Below, piece after piece: positions 22,717 to 35,415 of a DNA stretch of 64,000 nucleotides (position 1 is the first letter of the stretch; each line of letters begins with the position of its first letter). A program made the position numbers and the translations under genes. Below the pieces are notes generated by a model. It searched no databases. It had not been told where the DNA came from and was given only the letters and a program-made list of their open reading frames with translations. Source of the stretch: Corythucha ciliata (Eukaryota; Arthropoda; Insecta; Hemiptera; Tingidae); assembly GCA_038030265.1 (NCBI GenBank), contig CM075943.1, positions 23,312,001 through 23,376,000 of the forward strand, read 5' to 3'.

Positions 22717-23618
22717 TAGGGGTGCGCGCGGGACGGGACGGGAAATGAAAAGTCCCGTCCCGTCCCGCATTTTTTTGCTGAGTTCCCGTCTCGCGTCCCG
22801 TCCCGCCCACTCAAGTCCCGTCCCGCGCGGGATTTCCCGCATGTACCGCGGGACAAAAAAGTAAATGATAAATACCCCCCCCCCCTCAACAGATGTTTTC
22901 AAACAATCGTTTTCGGGTGGTCTGACCAATGAACCATGGGGGGGGGGGGCAAATGCAGAGGAAGGATTTGGTGGAGGAGAATTTCAACAAAATGACAATA
23001 TGGCCCCCCTCCTCACACCTGGGTGGAGGGGAACCGCAAGATTTTCTTCGTGTTTTTTTTTTATTTTTTGTCTATGTCTAGAAAGAGTTCCACAGGCAAA
23101 ATAATCCATGTAAAATGTTAAAAGAACGTTTAATTTTTCGTTAGAGTTAACGCTCTTCAACTGCGAAATTTAATAAAAAATGTTTGAACAGTGAATTTAG
23201 AAGGCTAAATTTACTGGTCAACACTTTCTTTCATGTCCAATAGGTACCGATATACAGCCCTTTACAAACGTGCAGACAAGCATTTCACTAAAATTATTCT
23301 TCGCATCGTATGGCGGGAACGGGCAAGGGAAGGATAAAATATAAGAGGTATTTAATGTGTTCAAAATGAAAGTTTTTGGGACAAAGACATGAATTTTCTA
23401 TTACATTGGTTCGAACGTATTATTTGGTTTGTCTAGTTCATCTCACTATTTAGTAAAAAAAAACAAATCGATTTCCCGCGGGACAACCGCGGGAAGTCCC
23501 GTCCCGCGCGGGAAATTTATGCTTTGTCCCGCGTCCCGTCCCGCAAACCATATTCAAGTCCCATCTCGCGTCCCGTCCCGCACGCGGTCCGGGCCGCGGG
23601 ACGGGACGCGCACCCCTA
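22717..23618. mobile_element. hAT-type element with GGGACGGGAC blocks, 902 bp
   Basis: The ends are TAGGGGTGCGCG and CGCGCACCCCTA, with a perfect 8-bp target duplication GTCTGAAT (22709-22716 and 23619-23626). About 150 bp at each end is made of CCCGTCCCG or CGGGACGGG units in varied orientation, probably transposase-binding subterminal repeats. The middle is AT-rich and includes C and G runs at 22875-22885 and 22938-22949. No transposase frame is visible. Confidence 0.92.
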
Positions 23619-23716
23619 GTCTGAATACGGTCTCATCTCCAGAATTGTGGTCTCGTCTTGGTATCGGTTCGATTCCTGGAGACTTGGTCTCGTGACCGAG
23701 ACGATACCTAGACTAA

Positions 23717-23855
23717 TAGCATTCCCCATTTACATAAAATTCTGCTCTAGCGCAATTCTTTTCCACCCGTCTTCTCCACTAACGTATGTTTTAATTTAGT
23801 GTGGACGAGTGGAAATGAACAGCTCTAGAGCAGAATGTTATATAAATGGAAATGT
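23717..23855. mobile_element. Foldback MITE, GCGTTTTC family, second copy
   Basis: TAGCATTCCCCATTTACATAAAATTCTGCTCTAG at the left (about 34 bp) aligns with the copy at 7955-8074, and the inner GGACGAGTGGAAATGAACAG also matches. The right tip has decayed after AAATGGAAA. Confidence 0.7.
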
Positions 23856-23879
23856 CTCGGTATCGGTGCATCATCACTA

Positions 23880-24130
23880 CAGCGTCTAACTTTGAATTAG
23901 AACTTGAACTCATTTGCGAATTTAAAATTGAATGATTTTGCATGTTCGGATCCTAATGTGAGCGATTGCGAGTCCTAATTTCAGCGAAATTTCAAGTTTC
24001 CTGGCTGAATGTAAGCGAAATTGACAGTTTCAGGCCTTCGGGTATTGATTTTTGATTCTTGCAAAAATGAAATTTTCGGGTCATAATTGCAATTTTTTGT
24101 GACTTGCGGGATTCGGGTCCTAATTTGTGC
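23880..24130. repeat. About 31-bp minisatellite array
   Basis: Units of the type GCGAAATT..AAGTTTC..GGTCCTAATTT recur. The order CCTAATGTGAGCGATTGCG then ACAAGTTTCCTG-like sequence is also found at 34450-34500, so the two arrays share ancestry beyond the unit itself. Confidence 0.6.
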
Positions 24131-27100
24131 AAACTTGTTTGCGTAATTTGTTGGTTGGTTGTTGTTGTTGGAAACTAATTTGTTTCCTGGCTGAATATCC
24201 GTCTATCTCAAGCCTTGGTGTAAGTAATCCAAGACAGTCCGAAATGCGGTTGTTCTGCTGACGCACTACGATTTTCCTGAAAACCGAGAGAGAAAAAGGC
24301 ATGGGCTCTAAACTAGTAAGGGGGTTGTACATCAGTTCCGACGAGCAGCGCCAATTAGCTACAAAGCTCACACACGTTCATTGCAGACTCTGAACTCGTA
24401 GAGGAATTAAAAATTCGCAACCGAGTCCTGCCTCCTTGAGGGGTCTTAAAAGAGAGGGGCGCGTTTTTGAAAAGGCTTGGTTTTCAAGGGCCTCGGTTGC
24501 GACCGACCAACTCAAGGGGGGGGGGGGATGAGAGCAAACGTAGAAACTTGGAAAGGCTGCGAACTCCCAGGTCCCCGCAGAGTCACAACAGAGTAAGAAG
24601 GCGTGACATATAAGCTACGTCAAGAACATAAATTGTGTCCCAGAAGGTTAAGAAGGGTCTTCGGGCCCTCCAAGTGTTTTTATGTTTAGAGCGAATTCTC
24701 AAGGCATAGTCTTACGCAACTTCGGCAGCCCTGAAGTTCAAGGAGAAGCATCGACGCACGCGGACCTCGCTGAACCACTCCGAAGTCAAGAAAATTTGCC
24801 GAAACTAAACGACAGCACCAGACGCTTATTTTTGGTCTTATATTTGGTGGATTAAGGGGCATGCCTCTTCATGTGCGTTTTGGCCGTAGCTGCATTTTCC
24901 TTATTAAGCCCTAAAATTGGAGAATTTTACCTGAAATTTTACCCAAAAAAATTTACAACACAAACAACAGAAATGTTACTAAGTTATTGGGACGGAGGTC
25001 GGTAGGGTAACAGTTGAGCTTTTTTAAATGGTCAAGCTTACCTAAAATTACACTTACCTTAGACCTTATAAATACCTTAAATTTTAGCTAAAATTTTAAA
25101 TCGATCTGTACCGCCTGTTTTTGGGTTTATCAACACGGGGAAGCCAAAAACCCGTATTTCGATCAGACGAGCAGTTGTGGAAGCAGGCCACGCGTATAAA
25201 ATGAACCTAATTTTTAAAGTACGACTTCCTGACCCCCCCCCCCCCCCGACAACCTAATCCTTCACCTCGACAGCATTCTTACAGATTCTTAAAAACAAAT
25301 AAGGGTTACGCTCAATTCTTTTCTCTTCAATCATCCTGAAAAGGGGGCGCGAGTGACAGAAATTTAATTTAAACAGTACTTACCTACCTGTAAGGAGTGG
25401 GGGGGGAGCGAACTTATAAAGTTTGCATCTTGCAGATGAAGCCGGAGTTAACGTAAGGCGTAAGCGGTTCAAGGGGATGGTGGTTGAGGGAGAGAGGGGT
25501 GTTTGAGTGGGAAGGAAATGCTTTAAACTAGAGTTGAAAACAAAAGGTGGAAATCCTACAAGAGTATTACAAATTCGTAATGAGGTGCAAAAAACCTTTG
25601 TTTTTCCACCATTCTCATCCTCTCCTCTCCTTTTATCAACTGCCCTGGCACTAATGTCTCTTTGTTGAGCTTTAATAAAGCTGAATTTATTATCTCGAAA
25701 GTCACGCGAGTACAACTCGTAGTAAATGAGGTGGAAGGGCGGGGGGAAGCTTATAAGAAGCTTAAGGCAACCGTTTGTCACTGGTAGATTTTCCGCGTTT
25801 TAGTGCGGTGCTGAGAAATAGGATTGCTCGATAAGCGTGAGTGGTGTTGGTAATGGTGAAGTGTGGTGATTGTTAGGCAGGGGGGAGTATATGGTGCCAG
25901 CGTTTTACGATACAGTCACATGTAATGAAGAGCTATAAATAAAGACGTTTCAAGTTTGATAGTCTCTGCGGGCTACAAATCGGAGGAGACTTGTTAACTT
26001 TTAATTTATTCAACAGAACGATTTCATTTCAGTTTCGTTAATGCTTTCGTCTTGATTTATTTTTTTATTGTTTCTTATTATATCTCATTAAATTATTATG
26101 ATTATTATTATTATTATTATTATTACGTATTATTATTGTTATTTATCATTATTATCATCATCATCATTATTTTTATCACTGTCATAATTATCTCATTTGT
26201 TCGCTACTTGGGTCAATCAGCAAATCAGTCTAAACTCCTCGTCTTTCTTGAGTTTATCCTGTACGGTGTTACCGAGCGCATACATTAGTTTTTGTGCTGC
26301 TAAACTCAACTTTTTGTGAGTTTTTATCCTTTGAAACATTATACAAAGCTTTAAGAGAGATGATTAAAAAAAGGGGGGTCAACAAATATAACCCCTCAAA
26401 AAACGTTGTTTGAAATCATTCCATTACTTGAGCACGCAGCAAGGCAGCTCTAAATGGTTCATCAGACCATTACAAATTATAATCGTATTTTGTTATTATA
26501 ATGTACTATACAAATTAAAACGCCCATTCATGGTTTCCTTTGATCACAAACACTTGCTGTGTATACGCATGGTAGATTTCTGTCTTATAAATTTAGTTCT
26601 CCGAGGGTCAGTGACGTTGAAACCACGTTCATGCGATTAAACTTTGTGTAAACAGACGTTCCTTTGGCGAGTGTTCATAAATGTTTTCCAAAGATTCACA
26701 CCGTAAAAAGCTCATAATCAGATAACAGGGCTTGATGCTATACGGTCCAAACTGCACTTCAAATGACAGGCTTTCCCACTTCACCAATCTGTTGACTTCT
26801 TCTTCGATCGGGCGTCGAAAATGTTCTCTCACCGTTCCAGCTTCTTGACGTCCTAAACGTGGCCTAAGTTTATGTAAAATGTGTTACATTCTCTGTGCAA
26901 GTAGTGCAATACTCTGTAAATTTGTGCCACTTTGTGCCCGGACTATAACGCACATTTACCTCGTTATTCTACGTTCTGTAGATTTTAGGATGATGAGAAC
27001 CAGTTTACATGATTTTCTATTATAGAGAGGAAGAGAGAGAGAGAAAAAACGTTAAATTGAGGTGTTTTTTTTCCACAGATCCCAAAAAAGGAAATTAAGA

Positions 27101-28178
27101 GAAGATGACACCGGAGATTTTAACCGAATATCACGTTCCTCTCGCTGGATAATTTTCAATTCTATTTACCTAGCAAAAAACTCTGTTGGAACGCTTTCCC
27201 TATCCCCCTGCTCTTCCTTTCATGCTATTCCCTCGGAAATGTACACGAGAAGTATCTGAAAGCATTATTTACTTCATGCTATGTAGTATAAGCCACTTGA
27301 GCAAAACAATATCACTTCCTCCTCATCCACACATCACATTCATAACGCTTTCTAGCGTTATTGTTCAGTTCCCTTGCGGCTGCACTCATGACCCCCCACC
27401 CTTTCCCATTGTTGATGTGCTTACAAAAGCATAATGTTCTCTACCCAAGACCAAAGTTCTATTGATTTTCAATCCGATTTTAGTGCAATGTCTTATGCAC
27501 GACTTACAAAGAGAGAAAGTCTCGAGTTTTCTCAAGAACCATTTGATTTTCTTTTCCTCAATTCAAGACGGAATTGTTTCGCCCCTATTTAGATTTCCCT
27601 CCTTCGCGAAATCTCAGTTTTTCTTTGGTAAAAAAAAAAAATAAACGTTGATGCTGAACGCTGAAAAATTATAAAGGGGAAGAAGCTTCAAGCTTTCTGT
27701 CTGAAACTGAAAGCTCGTGGTTGATTTTGAGGTTTTTTCAGACATTTCACCCTCGTGAGATAGTTATGAAGTGGAAATAAAACCTTTTCGGATTCATATC
27801 CTTTCAAAACAGCACTCCCTTGAGCTTTTCTTCGTGACCCGTGGCGTATTGCGAAACAAAATGAAAAAAATAAACAGTAAACTCCATCAACGCGTCATGC
27901 GGAACTCTTAAAGCTCTTGCTCACTGTCGACCGTTGATGAGTGATGCGTGGTAACTAATGCTAGTAAGCATTGACTAAAACTACTGATACCCGTTCCTAT
28001 TCTCAACGACAATTCATAGTTTCTTGTATTAGTAGAGACGTGTTCTAGAAAATGTGAAAATGTACCTTCCACCAACGAAGTAAATCCTATAAGGATTTAT
28101 CCTCCCTTAGGAAGGGATCCACATCCTTCTCATTTTCTGGGTTTAAATAATTTCGAGGAGCAAGTAATGGTGTAAAAC
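24131..28178. other. Unassigned sequence with an ATT microsatellite
   Basis: No gene is recognised. An (ATT)n stretch fills about 26091-26190 and makes the frame 26052-26288 meaningless. A 12-G run lies at 24516-24527 and a 15-C run at 25233-25247. The 25380-25781 minus frame is not recognised. Confidence 0.45.
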
Positions 28179-28727
28179 CATGGAGGTAGGAACAAGTGGA
28201 GGGAGTGAAACGCATTTTTCGTGAAGCCGGTCGCCATTACTATACACACCATCTGTTATCAGGTCTCACCCAACAAAAACATTGACAATTTGATACTTGA
28301 TCTCAAGGTGACTAAATTTTCTATAGGTGCCGCAGATCACTGTCCTTCACCTACGTCACGAGCAGTCCCAACCGCCATTGCGCTGGACCCAGTACATCAT
28401 TAATTGTTATTGGGCTGTGATTTTTGAGAATTCATAAACTTCAATTTCAAAATTAACTTGCTCTGCTGCTCTGGGGTGAGCAATCGGGAGCAAAGGACTG
28501 CTGGTGACGTCAGTCTCCACCCCTCCCGTCCGATGGGCAGGGGGAAATCTGCGGCACCTATAGTAAAGTATAGTCACCTTGCTTAATCTGTGAAAAAGTG
28601 ATAAACTCCCCTCCTGTCATCTCTATGTGAATGATAACAGTGGGTGTGTAATGGCGGAAAAACCGGCTTCACATGTTTCCACATTTAAAAAGCCTTTCTC
28701 TCTCTCCACTTGTTCTTACCTCCATGT
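28179..28727. mobile_element. Large foldback element, about 550 bp
   Basis: Outer CATGGAGGTAGGAACAAGTG pairs with CACTTGTTCTTACCTCCATG at the right. Inner TGAAGCCGGTCGCCATTAC pairs with the GTAATGGCGG...CCGGCTTCA block, and GTGCCGCAGAT with ATCTGCGGCAC. The loop (about 28362-28530) contains GCTCTGCTGCTCTGG and a TGACGTCAG motif related to 11255-11320. The target duplication is unclear. Confidence 0.72.
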
Positions 28728-31700
28728 GTAAAACCCTTCGGAGAATAATCAAACTGGAGGAGTAATGCTAAATTTAAGCGGACGTCTCTCAGTAGTCTCA
28801 GTGGTCTCAGCTGCGCCTTTTGAACGAAACGCGTTAAATAAAATTAATCAGAAAAGGCTTGGCTTTTACCCACACAACACAGCCCTCACAACCAATAGCT
28901 CTCCGTTGCTGACCGAATAACCGGACGAACCCTTTATTTACTTAATTCTAATTGAGTTGCTTGCCCCCCCTTCTCCTTCTGAGCCACCGATGCAATTAAA
29001 TATTCAAATCATCAAAATAGTAAGTCAATTATTTGACTCCCAGAAAACCCGTCTGCTGCTTCTCTAATATAATAAAGTGCAAATGAAGGGCAAAGGGATT
29101 AATTCAACTTTCAAAATGGTAACTTTAGATGTCTGTAAGCCCTTCAATTAATAAACTTTTAACAGTGGCAACGCCTGCACAACACCTTCGCCTCGTACCA
29201 ACCCCAAGTACCTATTCGGTAATAATCTTGATGTTACACAATCATTAAGTCTCATGGATCCACTCCCACCTCCGTTGAGGCTCGCATTTCCTCACCATCA
29301 ACCTGCCATAACCAGAAAACTAGGGAAATCTAGGAGAAAACTTGTGGATTGTGGTAGGGGATGGGATGGTGGAAACGTGCGCGAAATCCCTCTCTCACTC
29401 ACTCTCTCTCGTTTGCAGAAGATAATGAAGAAGTTTTCTAATTTAGGGCGTTATGAAACTTAATCGGGACGAAAGTTTCTCCACTTGCACTCTCATGTAA
29501 ATCGGAGAACTCCGAAGCGCTGCTTAATTTACCCAGATTTAGTAGTGAGGGAGGATATTGAATCGAGTGCCGAATCAGTCGGAGGAAAAATGCTTGGTGG
29601 GAAATAAATATTTAAACTCAAGGGGATCTTATTGTTTAAAGGACTATTAGACAATAAAAAAATCACTAATGTTGTTCCAAGGTAATTTAAGACAAAGAAA
29701 AAGGACAACCAAAGATTTTTTGTCGATCTTACAGTGGTGTATAACGCACGGAGGTGGGAGCTTGGACAAAGAATGGAAGAACCTGGCTTATTTCAATTAG
29801 TGAAGGAAAAACTTTTTTAATATTCGACCCTATTAATTGACCGTTGTAGGTTTTTTTTAAAAAAATTAACAACTTTTTTTTACAGGTTGGGAGAATTTAG
29901 CTAGCTGGGTAACTTTCTAATTAGTAGTAGGGTAAACCTTATTCATGTTATCATAGGTCTGTGTGCAATAAGTTTAATAATTTGGTAGTCGATTGGGCGA
30001 GCGTAATTATAACGATCTATAGCCGGTCTCCTCTTACACCGTAGCGACAAAAAAAATAAAAAATAAATTTGTGAACAGCAACAATATTTTGTTTTGTCTC
30101 AGTCTCCCTTCTCTTCGCTTTTCAACGGAAAAAGTCCTCGAAATGATTACGAAAAAACTCCATCCTCATGAAGCAATCAATAAATCAAGCCGGTTTTTAT
30201 GGAGGAGGAGGACCCCCAAACGAACCTTTTCAATTCTGTGGTAACTTCAGGTTGGTGACAGGCGTTTAAGGGGACGCCGGATATAGATTTTATTAGACAA
30301 ACCGGCTAATAAATGCGTGGCATGTTTCAGATTTCTATTACCAAACATTTTTACCTCACTTTTATATCCCAAAGTATCGGACATTTCTGAACTGAAATTT
30401 ATAATAGTAGGTAATAAATAAGTGTCAAAGAAATTACCCAAGTCAAGATTCTATTATGAAAGGTTTGGTTTTGAAGAAGTGAACTGAAAGAAAACCGATT
30501 AAAGATTCCCACCAGCAAATTAATCCCCGCCCCCCGTTGGGAAGCCTGAAAAGGAAAAGCTACAAGATGAGAGGACAAGAAAAGGCAAATGCGTTTTCAT
30601 GGGACACCAACACACCTAGTAAGTAGAAGGTAAAAGTATAAGTAAATGACTTGTCGTACAACACACCTAGTGCCTGTGTGGTTCGTCGCTATTTTTGAGA
30701 AAACCAGTGGAGTCATACATTTTATTAGATTTTTTTTTTTTATCAAGAAACCTGTCATTTTTATCCGTTTTTAGCCATGAAAGTACTTACGTTTTATTAC
30801 TCAAACCTCACGAAGCACCGCACACGTTTACATCACGTTCATCAGCATCAACATATAGCACGCTCTTATCATTCGTCGAGTTCAATTAATTTCGATTTTT
30901 GCAAGGCCCTTTTGACAAATTAGTCGGTGCCTTTGTTCAATCAAATAACACCTATACAGGCACACCCGTTTAACAAGGCGTATATCGTTTAATACAGCGT
31001 ATCATTTTCAAGCCTTCCGAGGGGAGAAAATCAAAGGAATTGAATAAAATGTAGTGAAATGAAATTACATTTGAATCGAATCAATGTGTACTGGATAGAA
31101 TTTTCTATTCGTACATCTCACACGTAGGTAATTTGATTATTACCTTTGATCGATGTAGAGTACCTTTTTCACCCTTGCTTTTCTGATTGCCCTCGTTTCA
31201 TAAAAATAAACGAGCTTGCGTGATGGGATTTCTTCATGATAAATATAAAAATCACTCTCCCAACGTGTGATGGTGTAGAAAACGTGATTTTTGAGCAAAG
31301 TAAATAACCGAGTGTTTGAATAAAACCCCAGAGGAAAGAGAAAAAAAATGAGGAGAAAAGGTTTTTCGGAGAGAAATCACGCGTGAAAATGAATGAATGA
31401 TTAGCATAAGAATAGGAACTGGTGAGACGGGTGTCACTAGCGGTTATAGTTACTCTTGGTAAGGGTTGGGGGGGGGGGGCATGCTGTTGTAGAAATGTAC
31501 AATGTTTAAGATTGAAGGATGCAAAGTGAAGAAGAGCTCATGGTGGTAGAACTGGAAGGACAGATGTCTGAAAGAATCTCTACACATAGATCCTTCACTA
31601 TAAGCTTCATCATCCAACTCCCTCGCTTTTCCTTGGGCGATCCCCACCCTCGTCACCATTTTCCCCACCCCCAGCAACCCACCTATCAAGAAACGTTTTG

Positions 31701-33095
31701 ACTGATATTTTCACATCAAGTGCGCTTCTTGTACAAGAAGAAATAAGGAAGAACAACCGGAGAAACTCCAACACCCTTCACGATGCCTTACGGCGTTATT
31801 TGATATATTAATGAGGACAATTTTCATCCCTCTTTGCCCTCGTCTGAAACTGGCATTTCATCATCTTGCCCAGTGTATATGTGGAGCTATTTCCTTCGTC
31901 ATCCTAATGACGTTGGCGGCGGCGGGAGGGGCTCTGACGTACAACTTTAATAAAAAGAAGCATGAAATGTCTTCACCGCAGCTGCCTTTATTCAGATTCT
32001 TATGAGTCAGCGCTGCCATGTAATAAGGGCGTACAAAATTATTTCAATAAGCTCTTATACATATGCAGTACAAATTCCTAAATACAGTTATTTTTTAAAT
32101 GCCCCCGAAAAATGACGAGATGGAGGATTTGTGGTTTTCAGGATGTAAAATAATAAGGATCCAAATCACGTACTGAAGTGATTTATCGTATTGGAGGACC
32201 GAAAAAGTGGCAATGTCTACGGCACCATATCCGAATTTTCCTTTCCACGTTCCCAGCATGGTGCTCGTGGAAAAATTCTATCCTGAGTTAACTCCTCAGC
32301 TCAGAAATGGATCCACAATCGAAAAAAGTGGTTTTCGACATGACGACACCGACGGTCTGACTATCACTTTTTCTTGACAGATCTGGATGAGAGGCGGACG
32401 GATAGCCACCGTTAAAGAGAGCTTCTAGGCGTTGAAATTCATCATTCGTCACGCTGTTGGAATTTTTTAGATAACATTGCACTGAAGATTGACATCGGAG
32501 GCATAGTGAGAGAACTAGAGCTGTATATGTAGATATACGGAGAAATGGATTGATCCAGTGCAGAGTTTTATTCAAATGAAAGATGCTATAAAATATACAT
32601 GAAGATGCAATCACAATCACCTGTTAACTGTAAAAGTAAATGCCTGTCAACTGTCGAAACACAGCAAACAATTCTTGAAATAACAATTTTTTCGTACACA
32701 ATTTTTGTGACCGTTTCTAGTAAAGAACAAAACGAACTGAATAACCAACTAACAACTGATGAACACTTTTTGACTGGTATGAAGGGTACAAAAAGCCAAT
32801 CCGGTAGAATCCTGAGATAGGATGAGATTGAGGGCATTCGTAGGGTGTAGGGAATACCTGCGGGGGCAGCTACAGCGCAAAAATGTTGTACTATCAAGCA
32901 CGGGTCAAGCCAATTCGCCGAACTAGCAGGAATGCCAGATCTACAGTTTTTTGCGTTGGATACAGACCTACAGTTTTTTCGTTTTTCCCACTAATAAGTA
33001 TAGAAAATTGCCTCGTCTTGAAAAAGGACAATCGGAACCCTTCGACTTGCCCCTTCAAACTGGGCTGATTAGAATTAAAGCTGAACATTTTGCCG
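28728..33095. other. Unassigned sequence
   Basis: These 4.4 kb have no recognised gene, element end or array. A 12-G run lies at 31468-31479. Short open frames, including 31811-32005 with a hydrophobic stretch and 32586-32897, have no identifiable motif and no clear splice context. This could be intron or intergenic DNA. Confidence 0.4.
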
Positions 33096-33099
33096 TTAA

Positions 33100-33491
33100 G
33101 GGGGAGTTGCACATGTGTTTCCTCGACCCCCCTCCAATCTTACCCCGCCTACTCCGCGTTACGGAAATTACCCCGTATTTCTGCACCAATCCTGGACTTC
33201 AAGGGCTCATATAAATCTTCAGGAAATTCCGCACAACCGTGCGATCTTCTTTTTTCATTTTTCATCCCTAAAATAACTGTAAAACGCACATAAACTTTTA
33301 CCTTGAAAATTCAAACTCTTTCGACGACTTATTTAGGAAAGCAAGATCGTACGGTTGTGCGGAATTTCCTGAAGATTTAAATGAGCCCTTGAAGTCCACG
33401 ATTGGTGCAGAAATACGGCGGTAATTTCCGTAACGCGGAGTAGGCGAGGTATGATAGGAGGGGGTCGAGGAAACACATGTACAACTCCCCC
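33100..33491. mobile_element. TTAA-flanked foldback MITE, 392 bp
   Basis: GGGGGAGTTGCACATGTGTT at the left is mirrored by AACACATGTACAACTCCCCC-type sequence at the right, and TTAA stands at both edges. Arms of about 150 bp pair through CTACTCCGCGTTACGGAAAT and GAAATTCCGCACAACCGT. The open frames here are products of the arms. Confidence 0.87.
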
Positions 33492-33539
33492 TTAAAAGAC
33501 AAAATAACCTTAAAATTTCATGTAAAAACCAGATTTTCC

Positions 33540-33725
33540 ACAGAAAAAAATGTCATTTTCTTCAAAGTCGCTTCACGGCTAAAATTGAGAAAAGGCGCTC
33601 ATTCACTGCTGAAATTGAAAAAATATCAATTGACTTATAAACTTGATTCGCAGATAAAATTGAGAGAAATAGCCACAAAATTGCATCATTCGCAGCTAAA
33701 TATCTGCGAAATTTTAATACATACG
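33540..33725. repeat. About 31-bp minisatellite array
   Basis: Units such as GGCTAAAATTGAGAAAAGGC and GCTGAAATTGAAAAAAT repeat at roughly 30-bp spacing. The run GCAGATAAAATTGAGAGAAAT closely matches 19807-19830. Confidence 0.6.
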
Positions 33726-33757
33726 CATAATATAAATTATATAAATATATAATATAC

Positions 33758-34240
33758 ATGTCGCATCCACTTGGCGAAATTGTCCACTTCATGAAATGAA
33801 TGTCCATTTCACGAAGTGGCTCCACTTGCCGTAATTTTAGAAAATTACGACATCTGGACAAAAAAAATATCCATTTCTTGAAAAGGAAATCGCGTTTGTC
33901 CAGTTGCTGAAATTAAGCTTCCCTACTACAAGGGTGCACAACGTCATTGTTTAGCGGGTTTGTGAGAGCTCAATAAAATAGCCTTTTTAAATAAAACAAA
34001 ACTTGTTTCAGCATCAGAGATTCCTCACTCATCCATTTCACGAATAGGATAATATTGTGCATCCACTTGCAGTAGGGAAGCTTGATTTCAGCAATTGGAC
34101 AAACACGAATTCCTTTTCAAGAAATGGACAATTTTTTTGTCCAGATGTCGTAATTTTTTCAAGTTACGGCAAGTGGAGCCACTTCGTGAAATGGACATCC
34201 ATTTCGTGAAGTGGACAATTACTCGACATGGATGCGACAT
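33758..34240. mobile_element. Foldback element with ATGTCGCATCC ends, 483 bp
   Basis: ATGTCGCATCCACTT at the left faces TGGATGCGACAT at the right. Within the arms a GTCCATTTC-CGAAGTGG motif is repeated, and TTGCTGAAATTAAGCTTCCC faces GGGAAGCTTGATTTCAGCAA. A short unpaired loop lies near 33920-34070. No target duplication is certain. Confidence 0.8.
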
Positions 34241-34267
34241 ACAATATAAGTTATAATTTCAAAGTAA

Positions 34268-34353
34268 GAAGCCTTAACTTCAGGATTTGAAAAATGAGAT
34301 GGTTTATTTTTTAAAAATGTGTCATCTGTTTTGAAGAGCTTTAGGCCGTATAT
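34268..34353. mobile_element. MITE of the CGTATTCAGA family, fragment
   Basis: AATGTGTCATCTGTTTTGAA and GATGGTTTAT match the 42353-42488 copy; the ends are worn. It runs directly into a TATAGCCCGTCAAG motif (34354) and then a GATATATAAACCTGG fragment, both tips of other elements seen in this window. Confidence 0.55.
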
Positions 34354-34429
34354 AGCCCGTCAAGTTAAACCAATGATATATAAACCTGGCTGATTTGAAC
34401 TTGAATTTAATTGCCCCTTCAATTGGGTG

Positions 34430-34845
34430 AGTTTGCAAGTTAGGGACCTAATGTGAGCGATTGCGGGTCCTAATTGTACCTAAATTACAAGTTTCCTGTA
34501 TGCCTACACGCAAAACTGTCAGTTTCGGGTCTTTTAGTCTTAATTATTGCGATTCCAAAAATGCAAGTTTCGACTCTTAATTTCAGTTAAATTGCAAAAA
34601 TTTGGTTCTTAGTTTCCGTGACATTGCCGATTTAGTGTCTTAACTCATACAAAATAACCAGTGTTCGTGCCTATTTTGTGGCCCGAACAAGGCTAGCCAT
34701 TATTGAATACCAAAGAAATTGGAAGTTTCCTGGCACATCAATACCCGCTCGATTGCAAGTTTTGGGTCTTAATTTCTGAGAAACTGCAAGTTTTGGGTCT
34801 TAATGTCGGAAAAATTGCATGTTTTATGCCTTAATCTAAGCGCCT
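34430..34845. repeat. About 31-bp minisatellite array, clear period
   Basis: Near 34765-34830 two adjacent units GGGTCTTAATTTCTGAGAAA.. and GGGTCTTAATGTCGGAAAAA.. are each 31 bp, giving the best period estimate. Further units to the left are more degenerate. Confidence 0.68.
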
Positions 34846-34999
34846 AGTTTAGCTTGGTTGAAAACAGTGCCCCCACCCCCTCAACCGTCATTGTCCGACG
34901 CCTTCATTCTTGTCACGGATACGCTCGAGGGCTCAGGGGAATTTTGTTGGGCGTTGGATCACTCCCCATAAAAAATTGGCATTCAAGGGCCGACCTTTC

Positions 35000-35002
<3 letters not shown>

Positions 35003-35086
<84 letters not shown>
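35003..35086. repeat. (TC)n microsatellite
   Basis: About 84 bp of almost perfect TC dinucleotides with one GC variant. Long serine-leucine and arginine-glutamate open frames over it are artefacts. Confidence 0.95.
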
Positions 35087-35089
<3 letters not shown>

Positions 35090-35415
35090 GGAGCTAGACC
35101 CGCGTAATTCTGCTTTTTGTGAAGCAGCCCCATGCCATGATTTTTAATGAGCAAACTCCACGAAATTTCATCTTTGAAAAAGCCGGGCCCACAAAAATGG
35201 CTTTAATTTATTTATATTTTATTTTAATTTATTTTTTTGATAAGCGAAACACCCCGAAATTTCATTTACGAAGAAGCCTGACTCACCAAATTGGCTTGTC
35301 GAGAGGGCCACGTCAACAACAAATTTTTTTTCATAATAATAATAATAATAATAATAATAATTTATTTCTCCCGTTGGTCGTTTTTAGACATGAGGTCGTC
35401 GTATCGTACATAAAT

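Noticed and set aside
26052..26288. Hydrophobic 78-codon frame
   Set aside because: It covers the (ATT)n microsatellite; the apparent membrane segment is an artefact.
34854..35154. Long Ser-Leu and Arg-Glu open frames
   Set aside because: They are translations of the (TC)n microsatellite at 35003-35086.
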